A stretch of 64,000 nt of DNA from Pseudoalteromonas holothuriae (GTDB taxonomy: Bacteria; Pseudomonadota; Gammaproteobacteria; Enterobacterales; Alteromonadaceae): NCBI RefSeq assembly GCF_945859825.1, contig NZ_CAMAPC010000018.1:1-64000 (forward strand), written 5' to 3'. The position numbers were made by a program, and so were the translations under genes. Under the pieces are notes generated by a model, which did not search any database, had not been told where the DNA came from, and saw only the letters and a list, made by a program, of their open reading frames with translations. Below are positions 17,972 to 26,669 of the stretch, in pieces; within the stretch, counting starts at the first letter, position 1; every line of letters starts with the position of its first letter.

Positions 17972-18640
17972 ATGAAAAAAACAGCTTCTTTATTGGCTCT
18001 TACATGCCTTTCAATCATCTCGTTTAATACAAGTGCAGAAGTTAGCGCCAACGTCGCGGCCAGTTCAAACTACTACTGGCGAGGGTTAACCCAAACCGAT
18101 GATGCTGCGGCCCTTTCCGGCGGTATTGATTATAACTCTGATAACGGGTTTTATGCTGGTACTTGGGTCTCGAATGTCGACTTTGACGATCAAACCAGTT
18201 ACGAGATGGACTTTTACGCCGGCTTTAGTGGCGAAACCCAAGGGTTAGGGTACGACCTTGGTTACATTTATTACGCTTACCCTGATGCCCCCGGTGATAG
18301 TGATTTTGGCGAATTATATGGCTCACTCAGCTGGCAATGGTTGAGCGCAAAAGTCAGTTACCTCACGCATGCCCAAAATGACTCAAGTAACGAAGACGAT
18401 ATGCTTTATTTAGAACTTAATGCTAGCTTCAGCATTTTAACTGATAGCGAGCTTGCGCTGCACATTGGCCGTTCCAGTGGCGATACTATATTAGAGTGGA
18501 CGGGCGAAGATGACAGTTATATGGATTATGGCATTAGCGTTAGCAAAGACGGATTTACCCTAGGGGTAGTAAAAACAGATTTAAACACCAATGATGATAT
18601 TAAAGCCTACGTGAGTTATGGCGTCGACTTTTCTTTATAA
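17972..18640 (+). CDS. TorF-type putative outer-membrane porin
   Basis: This is a 222-residue secreted beta-barrel-like protein. The start is set at the ATG at 17972, where AGGAAA is well placed and a clean signal peptide begins (MKKTASLLALTCLSIISFNT, cleavage after SAE). An upstream in-frame extension breaks the signal. The mature N-terminus SSNYYWRGLTQTDDAAALSG resembles the TorF/Gcw_chp family, with alternating aromatic strands to the C-terminus ending in FSL, as in outer-membrane proteins. The transported solute is unknown. Confidence 0.8.
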   Translation: MKKTASLLALTCLSIISFNTSAEVSANVAASSNYYWRGLTQTDDAAALSGGIDYNSDNGFYAGTWVSNVDFDDQTSYEMDFYAGFSGETQGLGYDLGYIYYAYPDAPGDSDFGELYGSLSWQWLSAKVSYLTHAQNDSSNEDDMLYLELNASFSILTDSELALHIGRSSGDTILEWTGEDDSYMDYGISVSKDGFTLGVVKTDLNTNDDIKAYVSYGVDFSL

Positions 18641-18668
18641 AGTTAGTTTTTGATACTTGCTGCAAACT

Positions 18669-18688
18669 CAAGGGCCAAAAGGCCCTTG
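18669..18688. terminator. Hairpin between convergent genes
   Basis: An 8-bp GC-rich stem CAAGGGCC, loop AAAA, GGCCCTTG lies between the stops of the porin-like gene and the aldo/keto reductase gene. It could serve both directions, although the T-run is missing. Confidence 0.5.
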
Positions 18689-18701
18689 CTTACACAATCA
18701 A

Positions 18702-19598
18702 CTAAGGTACGCTGTGCCCTGTGGATGCTTGCCAAATACGATACCATTGCTCACGCGTTAAAGTTAATTGCAAAGCTGAAATGGCCGACTCAACCCTGTT
18801 AATATTACTTGTGCCTAACACAATCGAAGGTTTACTGGGTAGTTTATTTAACCATGTATAAGCCACCTGATCGATAGCGGATGCGCCAATCTCTTGTGCG
18901 ACTTGTTCCAATACTGTCACTAACCGAGAGGCCTTTTCATCCTGAGTATCAAACAGGAGGCCACCAGCTAGAGGAGACCAAAGCATAGGCTTTATAAATA
19001 ACCTTTGGCACTGATCAAGCGTGCCATCATCTAACGCTTTCATCTGATAAACTGAGCATTCAATTTGATTTGTAAATAATGGAAAGTCCAACCGAGCTTG
19101 TAAAAGCTCTAATTGTGAGGGCGTAAAATTAGATACGCCAAAATCTAATACGTCACCTTGGCGCTTCAGAGTATAAAATGCCTCTGCAACTTCATCTGCC
19201 TCCATTAAATAATCAGGCCGGTGAATGAGTAATGCATCTAATCTATCAGTATTAAAATTTTTCAAGCTTTGCTGGGCCGATGCAATAATGTGCGCTTTAC
19301 TTGAATCATAATGGTTGGCCTTACCTGCTAAACCCTTTTTCTCTAAAGCAGGGCGAATGCCACATTTGGTAATAATTTTAATTTGCTCACGTACCTGAGG
19401 AGCCAATTTTAATGCTTTGCCAAAAGCGGCTTCACATTCATATTGGCCGTAAATATCCGCGTGATCGGTATCTGTGATCCCTAATTCAATACACTGTTGT
19501 AAATAAGTTAGGCACTGTTTATCTGTTAGCTGCCATTCTAATAAACGCCAGAAGCCTACAGCAAACGGCGCAATGATAGACTTTGCGCTATTCATCAT
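18702..19598 (-). CDS. Aldo/keto reductase (YdhF-like)
   Basis: This is a 298-residue NAD(P)H-dependent oxidoreductase of the AKR superfamily, most like E. coli YdhF. The catalytic tetrad can be placed: Asp and Tyr in DTDHADIYG, Lys in IITKCG, and His in LLIHRPDYL. The physiological carbonyl substrate is unknown. Its ATG overlaps the purT stop by 4 bp, so it is translationally coupled to purT. Confidence 0.88.
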   Translation of the reverse strand: MMNSAKSIIAPFAVGFWRLLEWQLTDKQCLTYLQQCIELGITDTDHADIYGQYECEAAFGKALKLAPQVREQIKIITKCGIRPALEKKGLAGKANHYDSSKAHIIASAQQSLKNFNTDRLDALLIHRPDYLMEADEVAEAFYTLKRQGDVLDFGVSNFTPSQLELLQARLDFPLFTNQIECSVYQMKALDDGTLDQCQRLFIKPMLWSPLAGGLLFDTQDEKASRLVTVLEQVAQEIGASAIDQVAYTWLNKLPSKPSIVLGTSNINRVESAISALQLTLTREQWYRIWQASTGHSVP

Positions 19599-20782
19599 AA
19601 TGATACCTTAATACAACTTGCTGCCGTTACTGCCTTAGTGACGGCCTTTTCAACTGTATTACTTCTTGCCAATGCCACTCCCATACGCCGCGTACCTATC
19701 ACCTCAGGTTTACCAAACAAACGTACCTCGGTGTTGGGCATAGACAAAGCATCATCAAGGCCGCTATATTGCAACTGCTTTGACTCTCCGGTGACTAAAA
19801 TCACGCTTGATGCCGATGGACCATGAAAATGAATGTTGGGAATAGGTAACCCTAAAATCGCTCGCACATGCAATGCAAATTCACTTAAGTCTTGTGAAAT
19901 TAAAGTGACCATACCTGTGTCGTGAGGTCTTGGTGACACTTCACTAAAATACACATCATCGCCTTTAATGAATAGCTCAACGCCAAATAAACCTCTACCA
20001 CCGAGCGCGTCAGTTACTTTGCTGGCAATTTCTTTACTGCGCGCCAATGCTAGGTCGCTCATATTCTGGGGCTGCCAACTTTGCTGATAATCGCCATTTT
20101 CTTGCACATGCCCAATCGGTTCACAAAAGCTTGTGCCGTTAATATGGCAAGTAGTGAGTAAGGTAATTTCATAATCAAAATCGACAAAGCCTTCAACAAT
20201 AACTCGCCCTTGCCCTGCACGTCCACCTTCTTGAGCATAATGCCATGCCGCATCAATATCTTGCGCTGATTTTACAACACTTTGCCCCTTACCTGATGAG
20301 CTCATGATTGGCTTCACCACACAAGGCATACCAATATCGGTAATCGCTTTTTTAAAGTCCGCTAGCGTATCTACAAAGTAATAAGGTGATGTGGCAAGAC
20401 TAAGCTCCTCAGCCGCTAAACGCCGAATTCCCTCGCGATTCATGGTCAATTGGGTTGCTTTGGCACTGGGTACAACCGTAAACCCTTGATTTTCTAATTC
20501 AACAAGCCTGTCGGTCGCGATAGCTTCTATTTCCGGTACAATGTAATCAGGTTGCTCCTGCTTTATCACTTCTTCTAAACGCTCGCCATCAAGCATCGAT
20601 AACACATAGCTTCTATCAGCTACCTGCATAGCAGGTGCATGCGGATAACGGTCTAGCACCACAACCTCACAGCCTAGGCGTTTAAATTCTAGTACTACCT
20701 CTTTACCTAGCTCACCGCCGCCACATAACAGCACCTTACATGCTGTTGTAGAAAAGGGTGTACCTAACGATTTTATTTTCAT
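19595..20782 (-). CDS. purT: Formate-dependent phosphoribosylglycinamide formyltransferase
   Basis: This is the 395-residue PurT (E. coli 392). It makes formyl-GAR from GAR, formate and ATP in the third step of purine synthesis. ATP-grasp features are present: nucleotide-binding VLLCGGGELGKEV at the N-terminus, VVKPIMSSSGKGQSVV as the flexible ATP loop, and VYFSEVSPRPHDTGMVTLIS with metal-binding residues. AGGAAAG precedes the ATG at 20782. A 262-bp repeat element lies only 16 bp further upstream, so the promoter has been displaced or replaced. Confidence 0.97.
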   Translation of the reverse strand: MKIKSLGTPFSTTACKVLLCGGGELGKEVVLEFKRLGCEVVVLDRYPHAPAMQVADRSYVLSMLDGERLEEVIKQEQPDYIVPEIEAIATDRLVELENQGFTVVPSAKATQLTMNREGIRRLAAEELSLATSPYYFVDTLADFKKAITDIGMPCVVKPIMSSSGKGQSVVKSAQDIDAAWHYAQEGGRAGQGRVIVEGFVDFDYEITLLTTCHINGTSFCEPIGHVQENGDYQQSWQPQNMSDLALARSKEIASKVTDALGGRGLFGVELFIKGDDVYFSEVSPRPHDTGMVTLISQDLSEFALHVRAILGLPIPNIHFHGPSASSVILVTGESKQLQYSGLDDALSMPNTEVRLFGKPEVIGTRRMGVALARSNTVEKAVTKAVTAASCIKVSL

Positions 20783-20798
20783 TTACTTTCCTATACTA

Positions 20799-21060
20799 GG
20801 GCTTGTTGCTATATTCTGTGTGTTTTTTCAGCCGTCATTCGAGTGTTTTCCCAAGGCTGAACCTGCGCTGCATAGTTATTCGATGTAAATCAGGTGATAA
20901 CGTAGAAAAATGCCCGAATGGCACTGCCTAAAGGGTTCAATCAAAGGCTTGCACTGCGTTGTCATGGGCTATTAACATAAATTACTATGCAACATAGCCT
21001 ATACCTTGCATTGAAAACCTTTGATTTGAATAAAATTCTACCTCAAAGATCAACACGTCC
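20799..21060. mobile_element. MITE-like element, probably IS630/Tc1-type
   Basis: A 262-bp non-coding segment has near-identical ends: GGGCTTGTTG on the left and, inverted, GGACGTGTTG on the right. It is flanked by TA on both sides (20797-20798 and 21061-21062), the target duplication of IS630/mariner-type transposition. Internally, CAATCAAAGGCTTGCACTGC (about 20938) pairs imperfectly with the region 21000-21030, forming a long hairpin. No transposase is encoded. The remaining stretch 21063-21258 carries a GCAAATTTGC palindrome and no gene. Confidence 0.7.
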
Positions 21061-21258
21061 TAACATCAGCTCTAGATAAGCAAATTTGCCCACTTTTTGC
21101 GTTGCGTTTATTAAAATATTGGTCATTCTATCGAGCTAAATGACTCATAATTAAACAAAATATCATCATTGAGTGGCAAATAATGCGAGTTATTTACTAT
21201 TTCAAAACCCTTATCCAAGCCTGAGGCTATATTAACATTCACTAAACTAAAGCCCTGC

Positions 21259-21921
21259 TTATTGAAAAGAGATTTGCGCGTAATGCCTAGGCCCATCGTT
21301 GAGCTGTAAGCATAACCGTGAATTATCTTCTAATTTGCCAACGCCTTCTGGGGTGCCCGTCAAAATAACATCCCCTGGTAATAATGTGCAAAATTGCGAA
21401 ATATTTGTAAGCAATTGCTCAAAAGAAAAAATCATCATGTTTGAATGCCCATGCTGCATCAATTCGTCATTTTGCCAAAAGCGAAATTCAATATGATTTA
21501 ATTGAGCAAGAGAATTAACTGGTACAAATGCAGTGATAGGGCAACTACCATCATATGATTTTGCTCGCTCCCAAGGGTATCCCTGCTTTTTTAGTTTTGT
21601 TTGCTCAGCACGCAACGTTAAATCAAGCGCTAATCCAATACCCACAACAGCATTAATTACCGAAATGCTATGTTTATCAATTTTTTCGCCAATCAATAAT
21701 GCGACTTCCGCTTCATAGTGATGCGCTCCAAGGGAGCTATCTAACTCAACCTCACCATCAAAGCTCTGAAAGCTGGTGTTAGGCTTCATAAATATTAGGG
21801 GTTCTAAAGGGATTGGGTTATTTAATTCTTGCGCGTGAGCAGCATAATTGCGTCCTATACAAACGACTTTACCTGCAGCTAAGTTCACTTCCTGCCCAGT
21901 CACCCAATGGTGTTTATACAT
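21259..21921 (-). CDS. Fumarylacetoacetate hydrolase family protein
   Basis: This is a 220-residue FAH-fold enzyme of the YcgM type. Typical members hydrolyse acylpyruvates or related 2,4-diketo acids. Motifs are CIGRNYAAHAQE near the N-terminus, IFMKPN, the metal-binding HYEAEVALLIG, and GDVILTGTPEGVG. It reads leftwards after the lipoprotein operon but is separated from it by 118 bp, so linkage is uncertain. Confidence 0.87.
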   Translation of the reverse strand: MYKHHWVTGQEVNLAAGKVVCIGRNYAAHAQELNNPIPLEPLIFMKPNTSFQSFDGEVELDSSLGAHHYEAEVALLIGEKIDKHSISVINAVVGIGLALDLTLRAEQTKLKKQGYPWERAKSYDGSCPITAFVPVNSLAQLNHIEFRFWQNDELMQHGHSNMMIFSFEQLLTNISQFCTLLPGDVILTGTPEGVGKLEDNSRLCLQLNDGPRHYAQISFQ

Positions 21922-22039
21922 AACATCTCCATAAACTTATATTATGAGGTGAACCCGATCATAAGCTACTTTATGAAAATTTAAATCATCTTTAAGTTAA
22001 CTTTACACAATAGCTACTATAAAAGAGATTTATGTATAG

Positions 22040-22726
22040 CTACTCACCAGCCACACCTGAGCTGTTAATACGCACATCACCACAAGCCGATACTTTGTTA
22101 TATATGTAATTAGGGTCTGCGCAAAAAGTTAGCCACTCATCATCCTCTAAAAAGCTTAGCTTTCTCATAAAGTCGCCTATGCTTAGTAGCCCATAGTCTG
22201 GTAAAAGGGCATATTCAACCTGTCCCCCCTTTAGATTTTCATTACTTTCAAAAAGTGGTTGAATGTAATTAAATCGAATCGTTTTCGCTCTTTTTGACAA
22301 GCGTAATTGCATTCCATCCGCAAAGAAGGCCTGTGCTTGCTCATGTACTTTATATTTATAGCGATATAACACCGCCTCCTGCACGGCAATCGCATTTTCT
22401 GAAATTAAAATGAGTGGAAACTGTCGTGCTATGAGCTCGTCGCTTCGTTGATAAGACAGTTCTATATAGGCTGTATGAGACGCAGCATCCAAAGGGTTAG
22501 TTGTTACTAAGTATAACTCCCAATCCGTTACTTTTGAGGTAAACAACTCCGCAGTAAAATATACTTTTTGAATAAATTCTGGATATGTATTGCGTACCGC
22601 AACAGGCTGCAACTTCCAGCCTGCGGTGCCTGCAATTAATGTTACTTCACTCAATTTTCCTACAATACTGCAGCCATTTATTAGCAGCAGAAAAATAAGC
22701 AAAATACATGAGCGCCTACACAGCAC
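22040..22726 (-). CDS. Uncharacterised lipoprotein, last gene of peptide operon
   Basis: I do not recognise this 228-residue protein. It starts at a GTG (22726) with AAGGAG at good spacing. The lipoprotein signal ends at LINGC (Cys19). The mature part is moderately aromatic with no obvious catalytic motif and ends with scattered cysteines. It overlaps the preceding gene by 11 bp, so it is translationally coupled to the cupin-like protein. The envelope location suggests an export, immunity or receptor role, but that is speculation. Confidence 0.65.
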   Translation of the reverse strand: MLCRRSCILLIFLLLINGCSIVGKLSEVTLIAGTAGWKLQPVAVRNTYPEFIQKVYFTAELFTSKVTDWELYLVTTNPLDAASHTAYIELSYQRSDELIARQFPLILISENAIAVQEAVLYRYKYKVHEQAQAFFADGMQLRLSKRAKTIRFNYIQPLFESNENLKGGQVEYALLPDYGLLSIGDFMRKLSFLEDDEWLTFCADPNYIYNKVSACGDVRINSSGVAGE

Positions 22727-23414
22727 TAGTCAACTCCTTTATAAACTGTTTAGCAACATCATTGCTGCTTGTAACCGTTTGCACAATTCGTCCATTAGCT
22801 GCATTAAAAACAAATTGCTTATTACCATTTGTTTCAAACATCAAATTTAAAGAAATGCTAAATGCCTTGGGTGCAACTTGCAGATGAGCATCTTTGGAGG
22901 GTTCATAATATATCACTTCACCTCTTCGCAATGGGTGAGCCCCATTAAATGCTAAGTTAGCATCACATCCTGCCTCTAATTTATCCGCATAGTCATAATG
23001 ATAAAATCGAGAGGTATAACCAGGGCCATAGTAATTCGTTGTCAAAAAGGCAAAGTTATGATCATGCAAGCATCTGTAAACATTTAACTTATCATTCTGA
23101 TGTTGGTACTCACCCTCTGGGTGCCAAAAACATGCTCTAACTTGAAAAAATGGCGACTTATTAACATATACGACTAACGAGTCATTACCGTACTTACTGC
23201 CTATGTCTACTTGCAAAGCATCTTTTAAAACACGCTCGCTCACCAGCTCTGTTAAAAAGTACTTATTATTCGCCAGAAGTTGAAGCTGCAAAGCAAAATA
23301 ATGTAGTTGATGTTCATGCAAGCTCTCTAAACCATGGTATTTTAATTTAACCCTTTCAATAAAGGTGGCTAAAGAGATGGCGCCTTTACTGCTAAAACTA
23401 AATGAGTAAGTCAC
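22716..23414 (-). CDS. Cupin-like protein, unknown function
   Basis: This is a 232-residue protein from a GTG at 23414. GGAGG sits 6 bp upstream, inside the last codons of the previous gene, which decides this start over a TTG 21 bp earlier. The centre carries HDHNF, then GPGYTSRFYHYD and RRGEVIYYEPSKDAHLQ. This is the spacing of histidines and acidic residues expected of a cupin such as cysteine-dioxygenase-like metal enzymes. FSISLNL closes the fold. A metal-dependent oxygenase or modifying enzyme is possible. The family was not identified. Confidence 0.6.
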   Translation of the reverse strand: MTYSFSFSSKGAISLATFIERVKLKYHGLESLHEHQLHYFALQLQLLANNKYFLTELVSERVLKDALQVDIGSKYGNDSLVVYVNKSPFFQVRACFWHPEGEYQHQNDKLNVYRCLHDHNFAFLTTNYYGPGYTSRFYHYDYADKLEAGCDANLAFNGAHPLRRGEVIYYEPSKDAHLQVAPKAFSISLNLMFETNGNKQFVFNAANGRIVQTVTSSNDVAKQFIKELTSAV

Positions 23415-23415
23415 G

Positions 23416-24144
23416 CTAAGCCTCCATTTTATCAAGTGTAGACGTCATAGCTGCAGCACGGTTACGAATAACCTCACAGCAATGTGCTGTTTTATATTCA
23501 TTTACCAACTGCGCCGCTTTATAACGATCTCTTAAATAAATCCCCTCAATCGCTCGCCAAGCCAGTTCATCAATATGGCTTGTTGAAAGCGCTAATAATG
23601 CTTGAAAGCTTTTTTCACACGTCGAACGGGCTAAGATCTCTATAAAATTAAATAATCGAGCATGATTTTGATACAAAAGTGAAGTGATGATAGGTTCGAG
23701 TGTCACAGCACAAAGCTTCACACTTTTTGTATGATTCACCTCTTTGTCGTACAAGGCCATCCAATAAGCATCGCTAGAGGCGTGATAGTCAAATGCTTCT
23801 AAGTAGGCAACTTGCAGGGCATCACCTTGAACTAAATTGGTAATCGTTGCAGGTCCGTTCGCAACAATTATGCTCGATGTGCCGTTATGGGTTAATCGCT
23901 CTTCTAGCGATACCTTTTTAAGTCGCAGTGACCCTTGTAATAAACAGATTGAATGCGCAGCAGAGTTACACAATGTCGCACCAAAGCAGCTTGGGCCTTT
24001 ATAAAGTACTAATCGATGTGACGCTGTATCTTTAAGTACTAAGCGGTTTTTATCTGGTGAAAAAGTATAATCAGTGTGCGACTTTAATATCTCGATTACA
24101 TCTTGGACTGAGTGTATATTTTCAAATTCACGAAAAATATTCAT
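23416..24144 (-). CDS. Uncharacterised protein (242 aa) of peptide operon
   Basis: I do not recognise this protein. It is soluble, without a signal or membrane helix. The N-terminal half (about 35-125) looks beta-rich (RLVLYKGPSCFGATLC, ICLLQGSLRLKKVSL), possibly a cupin-like sensor or substrate-binding fold. The C-terminal half is helical (LFNFIEILARSTCEKSFQAL). AGGGAAA precedes the ATG at 24144. It follows the 38-residue peptide gene by 80 bp, and its stop is 1 bp from the next start. Confidence 0.6.
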   Translation of the reverse strand: MNIFREFENIHSVQDVIEILKSHTDYTFSPDKNRLVLKDTASHRLVLYKGPSCFGATLCNSAAHSICLLQGSLRLKKVSLEERLTHNGTSSIIVANGPATITNLVQGDALQVAYLEAFDYHASSDAYWMALYDKEVNHTKSVKLCAVTLEPIITSLLYQNHARLFNFIEILARSTCEKSFQALLALSTSHIDELAWRAIEGIYLRDRYKAAQLVNEYKTAHCCEVIRNRAAAMTSTLDKMEA

Positions 24145-24224
24145 AAGATTTCCCTATCTAATTCATTTCCTTATTCACTTGTATATTGCCCCAGCCTAAG
24201 CTAGAGCAAGGTACTTCCGGTGTA

Positions 24225-24341
24225 CTACACTGAAACCACAATAATAATTGGGATAACTAAAACAGGGTCTAATGCTTGTGGGTCAAATAATTGAACATCA
24301 AAGTTACCCAAAGTGTTAACAACTTCTGCGATTATTTCCAT
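24225..24341 (-). CDS. 38-residue peptide, first gene of unknown operon
   Basis: This is a short open frame from the ATG at 24341 to the TAG at 24225, with AAGGAT 8-10 bp upstream. It begins MEIIAEVV, has an acidic middle (NFDVQLFDPQALDP), and ends in the strongly hydrophobic VLVIPIIIVVSV. This acidic-leader and hydrophobic-core layout is what a ribosomally made peptide precursor could look like, and the next gene products include a cupin-like protein. No known peptide family was recognised. A plain small membrane protein is the main alternative. Confidence 0.5.
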   Translation of the reverse strand: MEIIAEVVNTLGNFDVQLFDPQALDPVLVIPIIIVVSV

Positions 24342-24908
24342 AACTATCATCCTTTTTAGTATGTAATAGGTTGATTTAATTAGACCTTATTGTCTTATCC
24401 AGTCACATTGTCGGCTTTGCAACCGCCCCTCAAAATTAGGCAAGGCCCAACAAAATATCAATCTGAAGTATAATTTTTCACGTTAGATAAACGACGAATA
24501 GACTGATATTTTCATCATTAAATCGCACTATAGTTTCACAATTAAAAATAGGGGAAACAGAGAGAAAACAACATTAGTTAACAATAAAACAACAAGATAT
24601 TACCATGAGATGTTTTCCTTGTTCGCTAAGTGAGCGAAGATAAAATATAGTTTTTCACAACAATCAAAGCGCATAAATGTAAATATTAATATTTCACACC
24701 AGATACAACATGAAAAAAATTAATGACCATTTTGCAATGTTCTTAGTTATAACGATTAGAATGTTGACCCACTTCTGCGCCCCCCATACTCTTGAAATTG
24801 TGATCCACGAGTAAACATAGTGCGATTCACGATGACAGCAAGGAACAAGAAATTTGCTGCCTATAATAAAACAACTCTAACAAACGAAAATAATCATGGA
24901 CTAACATT
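24342..24908. other. 567-bp divergent intergenic region
   Basis: The region separates the peptide operon (minus) from the nitroreductase gene (plus), so it should hold both promoters. It has an average composition for the local AT-rich background. There is a small hairpin, TTCGCT, loop, AGCGAA (about 24628-24644). No convincing -35/-10 pair stands out. A 34-codon frame at 24710 lacks a ribosome site and was not accepted. Confidence 0.5.
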
Positions 24909-25586
24909 ATGCAAAATCATAAGAATGTGCCTTTAAATGACTTCATTGAGTACCCTCAACAAGACATGCTGCAACGCGCACAAAATAATTTAAACGAATA
25001 CCAACGTCGCCATACCGTGCGTAGTTTTAGTGACCGTGAAGTACCACAAGACATTATAGCTGCATGTATAAAGGCCGCCGCCAGTGCGCCAAGTGGTGCA
25101 AACCATCAGCCATGGCACTTTGTAGCAATTCACAGTGCTGATGTGAAAAATAAGATTCGTGAGGCCGCAGAGGACTTAGAGCGCTCATTCTATCAAGGTC
25201 GAGCGGGTGATGAGTGGCTTGATGCACTCAAACCATTAGGCACTGATGCCGACAAACCTTACCTTGAGCATGCTCCTTGGTTAATTGCTATCTTCAGTCA
25301 AAAGAAGGGCGGTATTAGCAGCGAAGACAAAAATACCAACTATTATGTGCATGAATCAGTGGGCATTGCGACAGGCTTTTTAATTCAAGCACTGCATCAT
25401 GCGGGGCTCGCTACATTAACACATACGCCTAAACCAATGAGCTTTTTAACCGATATTTGCGGGCGAGACAAAGACAACGAGCGCCCTTACATGCTGCTGA
25501 TCGCAGGCTACCCGAGTGAAGATGCCACGGTGCCAGAACATGCACTTGTGAAAAAGCCTTTTGATGAGATAGCTTCCTTTTTATAA
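24909..25586 (+). CDS. Nitroreductase family, iodotyrosine-deiodinase-like flavoprotein
   Basis: This is a 225-residue FMN enzyme. RHTVRSFSDREVP and SAPSGANHQPWHF are FMN-binding signatures. The segment LERSFYQGRAGDEWLDALKP resembles the active-site lid of iodotyrosine deiodinase homologues, which holds the Glu-Tyr-Lys set that grips halotyrosine. Bacterial members dehalogenate halotyrosines in vitro. A general nitroreductase role is the alternative. It is convergent with the RND operon. Confidence 0.8.
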   Translation: MQNHKNVPLNDFIEYPQQDMLQRAQNNLNEYQRRHTVRSFSDREVPQDIIAACIKAAASAPSGANHQPWHFVAIHSADVKNKIREAAEDLERSFYQGRAGDEWLDALKPLGTDADKPYLEHAPWLIAIFSQKKGGISSEDKNTNYYVHESVGIATGFLIQALHHAGLATLTHTPKPMSFLTDICGRDKDNERPYMLLIAGYPSEDATVPEHALVKKPFDEIASFL

Positions 25587-25602
25587 AAGGTAGCTTATTG
25601 AA

Positions 25603-25626
25603 ATTGGCAGTTAGTACGCTGCCAAT
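25603..25626 (-). terminator. Hairpin at the end of the RND operon
   Basis: An 8-bp perfect stem (ATTGGCAG, 8-base loop, CTGCCAAT) overlaps the adaptor stop codon. On the minus strand it is followed by only a short T-run. It may be a weak terminator. Confidence 0.35.
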
Positions 25627-26669
25627 TCCTCACCTGCGCTTAATCCGGTTAGCACTTCTACTTGATCGCCCATGGTTTTCCCTAATCGTACAAAACGCCT
25701 TTGCACACGCCCCCGCTCTACTACTTCAACCACAGTCAGCTGTCCATAACGCTTGATGTATTTACTCGGTAGCACAATTCGAGTTTGATAAACTGCAGGC
25801 AAATACAATTGAGCATACATGCCTGGTTTCACGCCTTCTGCCAACTCAATATCCAGCTTAATCATAAAGCGTCGAGCATGACTATCTGCTACAGGCACTA
25901 TTTCACTAATATTGGCATACTGTGTCATCCCACTTGCAGGAATATGTATTTTCAGTTTATCTCCTAACTGCAAACTGTTCACATACTGTTCCCTCACTGC
26001 GGCATTCACTTGTAGCTGCGCAGGATTGTATAACGCAACAATGGGCGTACTCGGTGTCAACATTACGCCCGGCTCCTGTAAACGCTCTACAACAGTACCA
26101 TCAATAGGTGCTAAAATTTTCGTATCACTTAAAGCAGCGTTGGCCCCTTCCAACTGTTGAACCAAGGCAACCTTCTGTGCAGACAATTCATTTACTGTCG
26201 TGCGCCATTCATCCACTTCATTCACGGCAACGACGCCTTGATTTTGTAAAGTTTCGCTTCGTAACAGCTGTTTTTTTGCTTGTGTTAACTGCGCTAAAAT
26301 CGCATTTTTCTGAGCCTTTACTTGAGACACACGAGCTTTTAAATCGGCATCATTAATGGTTGCTAACAACTGTCCCGCATAAACTGTTTCACCCGCACGC
26401 ACATGAAGGGTTTTTAATTGCGCCAGTAAACGGCTAGCCACCAGCGTATTCACTTTAGCAACCACATTGGCATTAACGACTTCATGCTCCGCCACTTGTT
26501 TGTTACTTACTGTATAACGCGCGCCTTGGTACATGGCTAATTGTGCTTTAGTTCCCGCCAATACTCTGTTATTAAATGCCCCTGCCAAATATGCAACAAC
26601 GCTCAACAACAATAAAATCGCCAAAATGGGCAGAACGATCCTTTTAATTGAGCTATCAGTTAATAGCAT
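25611..26669 (-). CDS. RND efflux periplasmic adaptor subunit
   Basis: This is a 352-residue membrane-fusion protein of the HlyD/AcrA type. It has an N-terminal membrane anchor (about 10-32), a lipoyl-like half (HVRAGETVYAGQLLATINDADL), a coiled-coil hairpin with many Gln/Lys (about 110-170) and a beta-barrel (KILAPIDGTVVERLQEPGVM). It links the RND permease to an outer-membrane channel. It overlaps the permease gene by 14 bp. No outer-membrane channel gene is adjacent. Confidence 0.9.
   Translation of the reverse strand: MLLTDSSIKRIVLPILAILLLLSVVAYLAGAFNNRVLAGTKAQLAMYQGARYTVSNKQVAEHEVVNANVVAKVNTLVASRLLAQLKTLHVRAGETVYAGQLLATINDADLKARVSQVKAQKNAILAQLTQAKKQLLRSETLQNQGVVAVNEVDEWRTTVNELSAQKVALVQQLEGANAALSDTKILAPIDGTVVERLQEPGVMLTPSTPIVALYNPAQLQVNAAVREQYVNSLQLGDKLKIHIPASGMTQYANISEIVPVADSHARRFMIKLDIELAEGVKPGMYAQLYLPAVYQTRIVLPSKYIKRYGQLTVVEVVERGRVQRRFVRLGKTMGDQVEVLTGLSAGEELAAY

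Noticed and set aside
24710..24814. A 34-codon frame starting MKKINDHF in the intergenic region before the nitroreductase gene.
   Set aside because: No ribosome binding site, no recognisable features, and such frames are expected by chance in AT-rich DNA.
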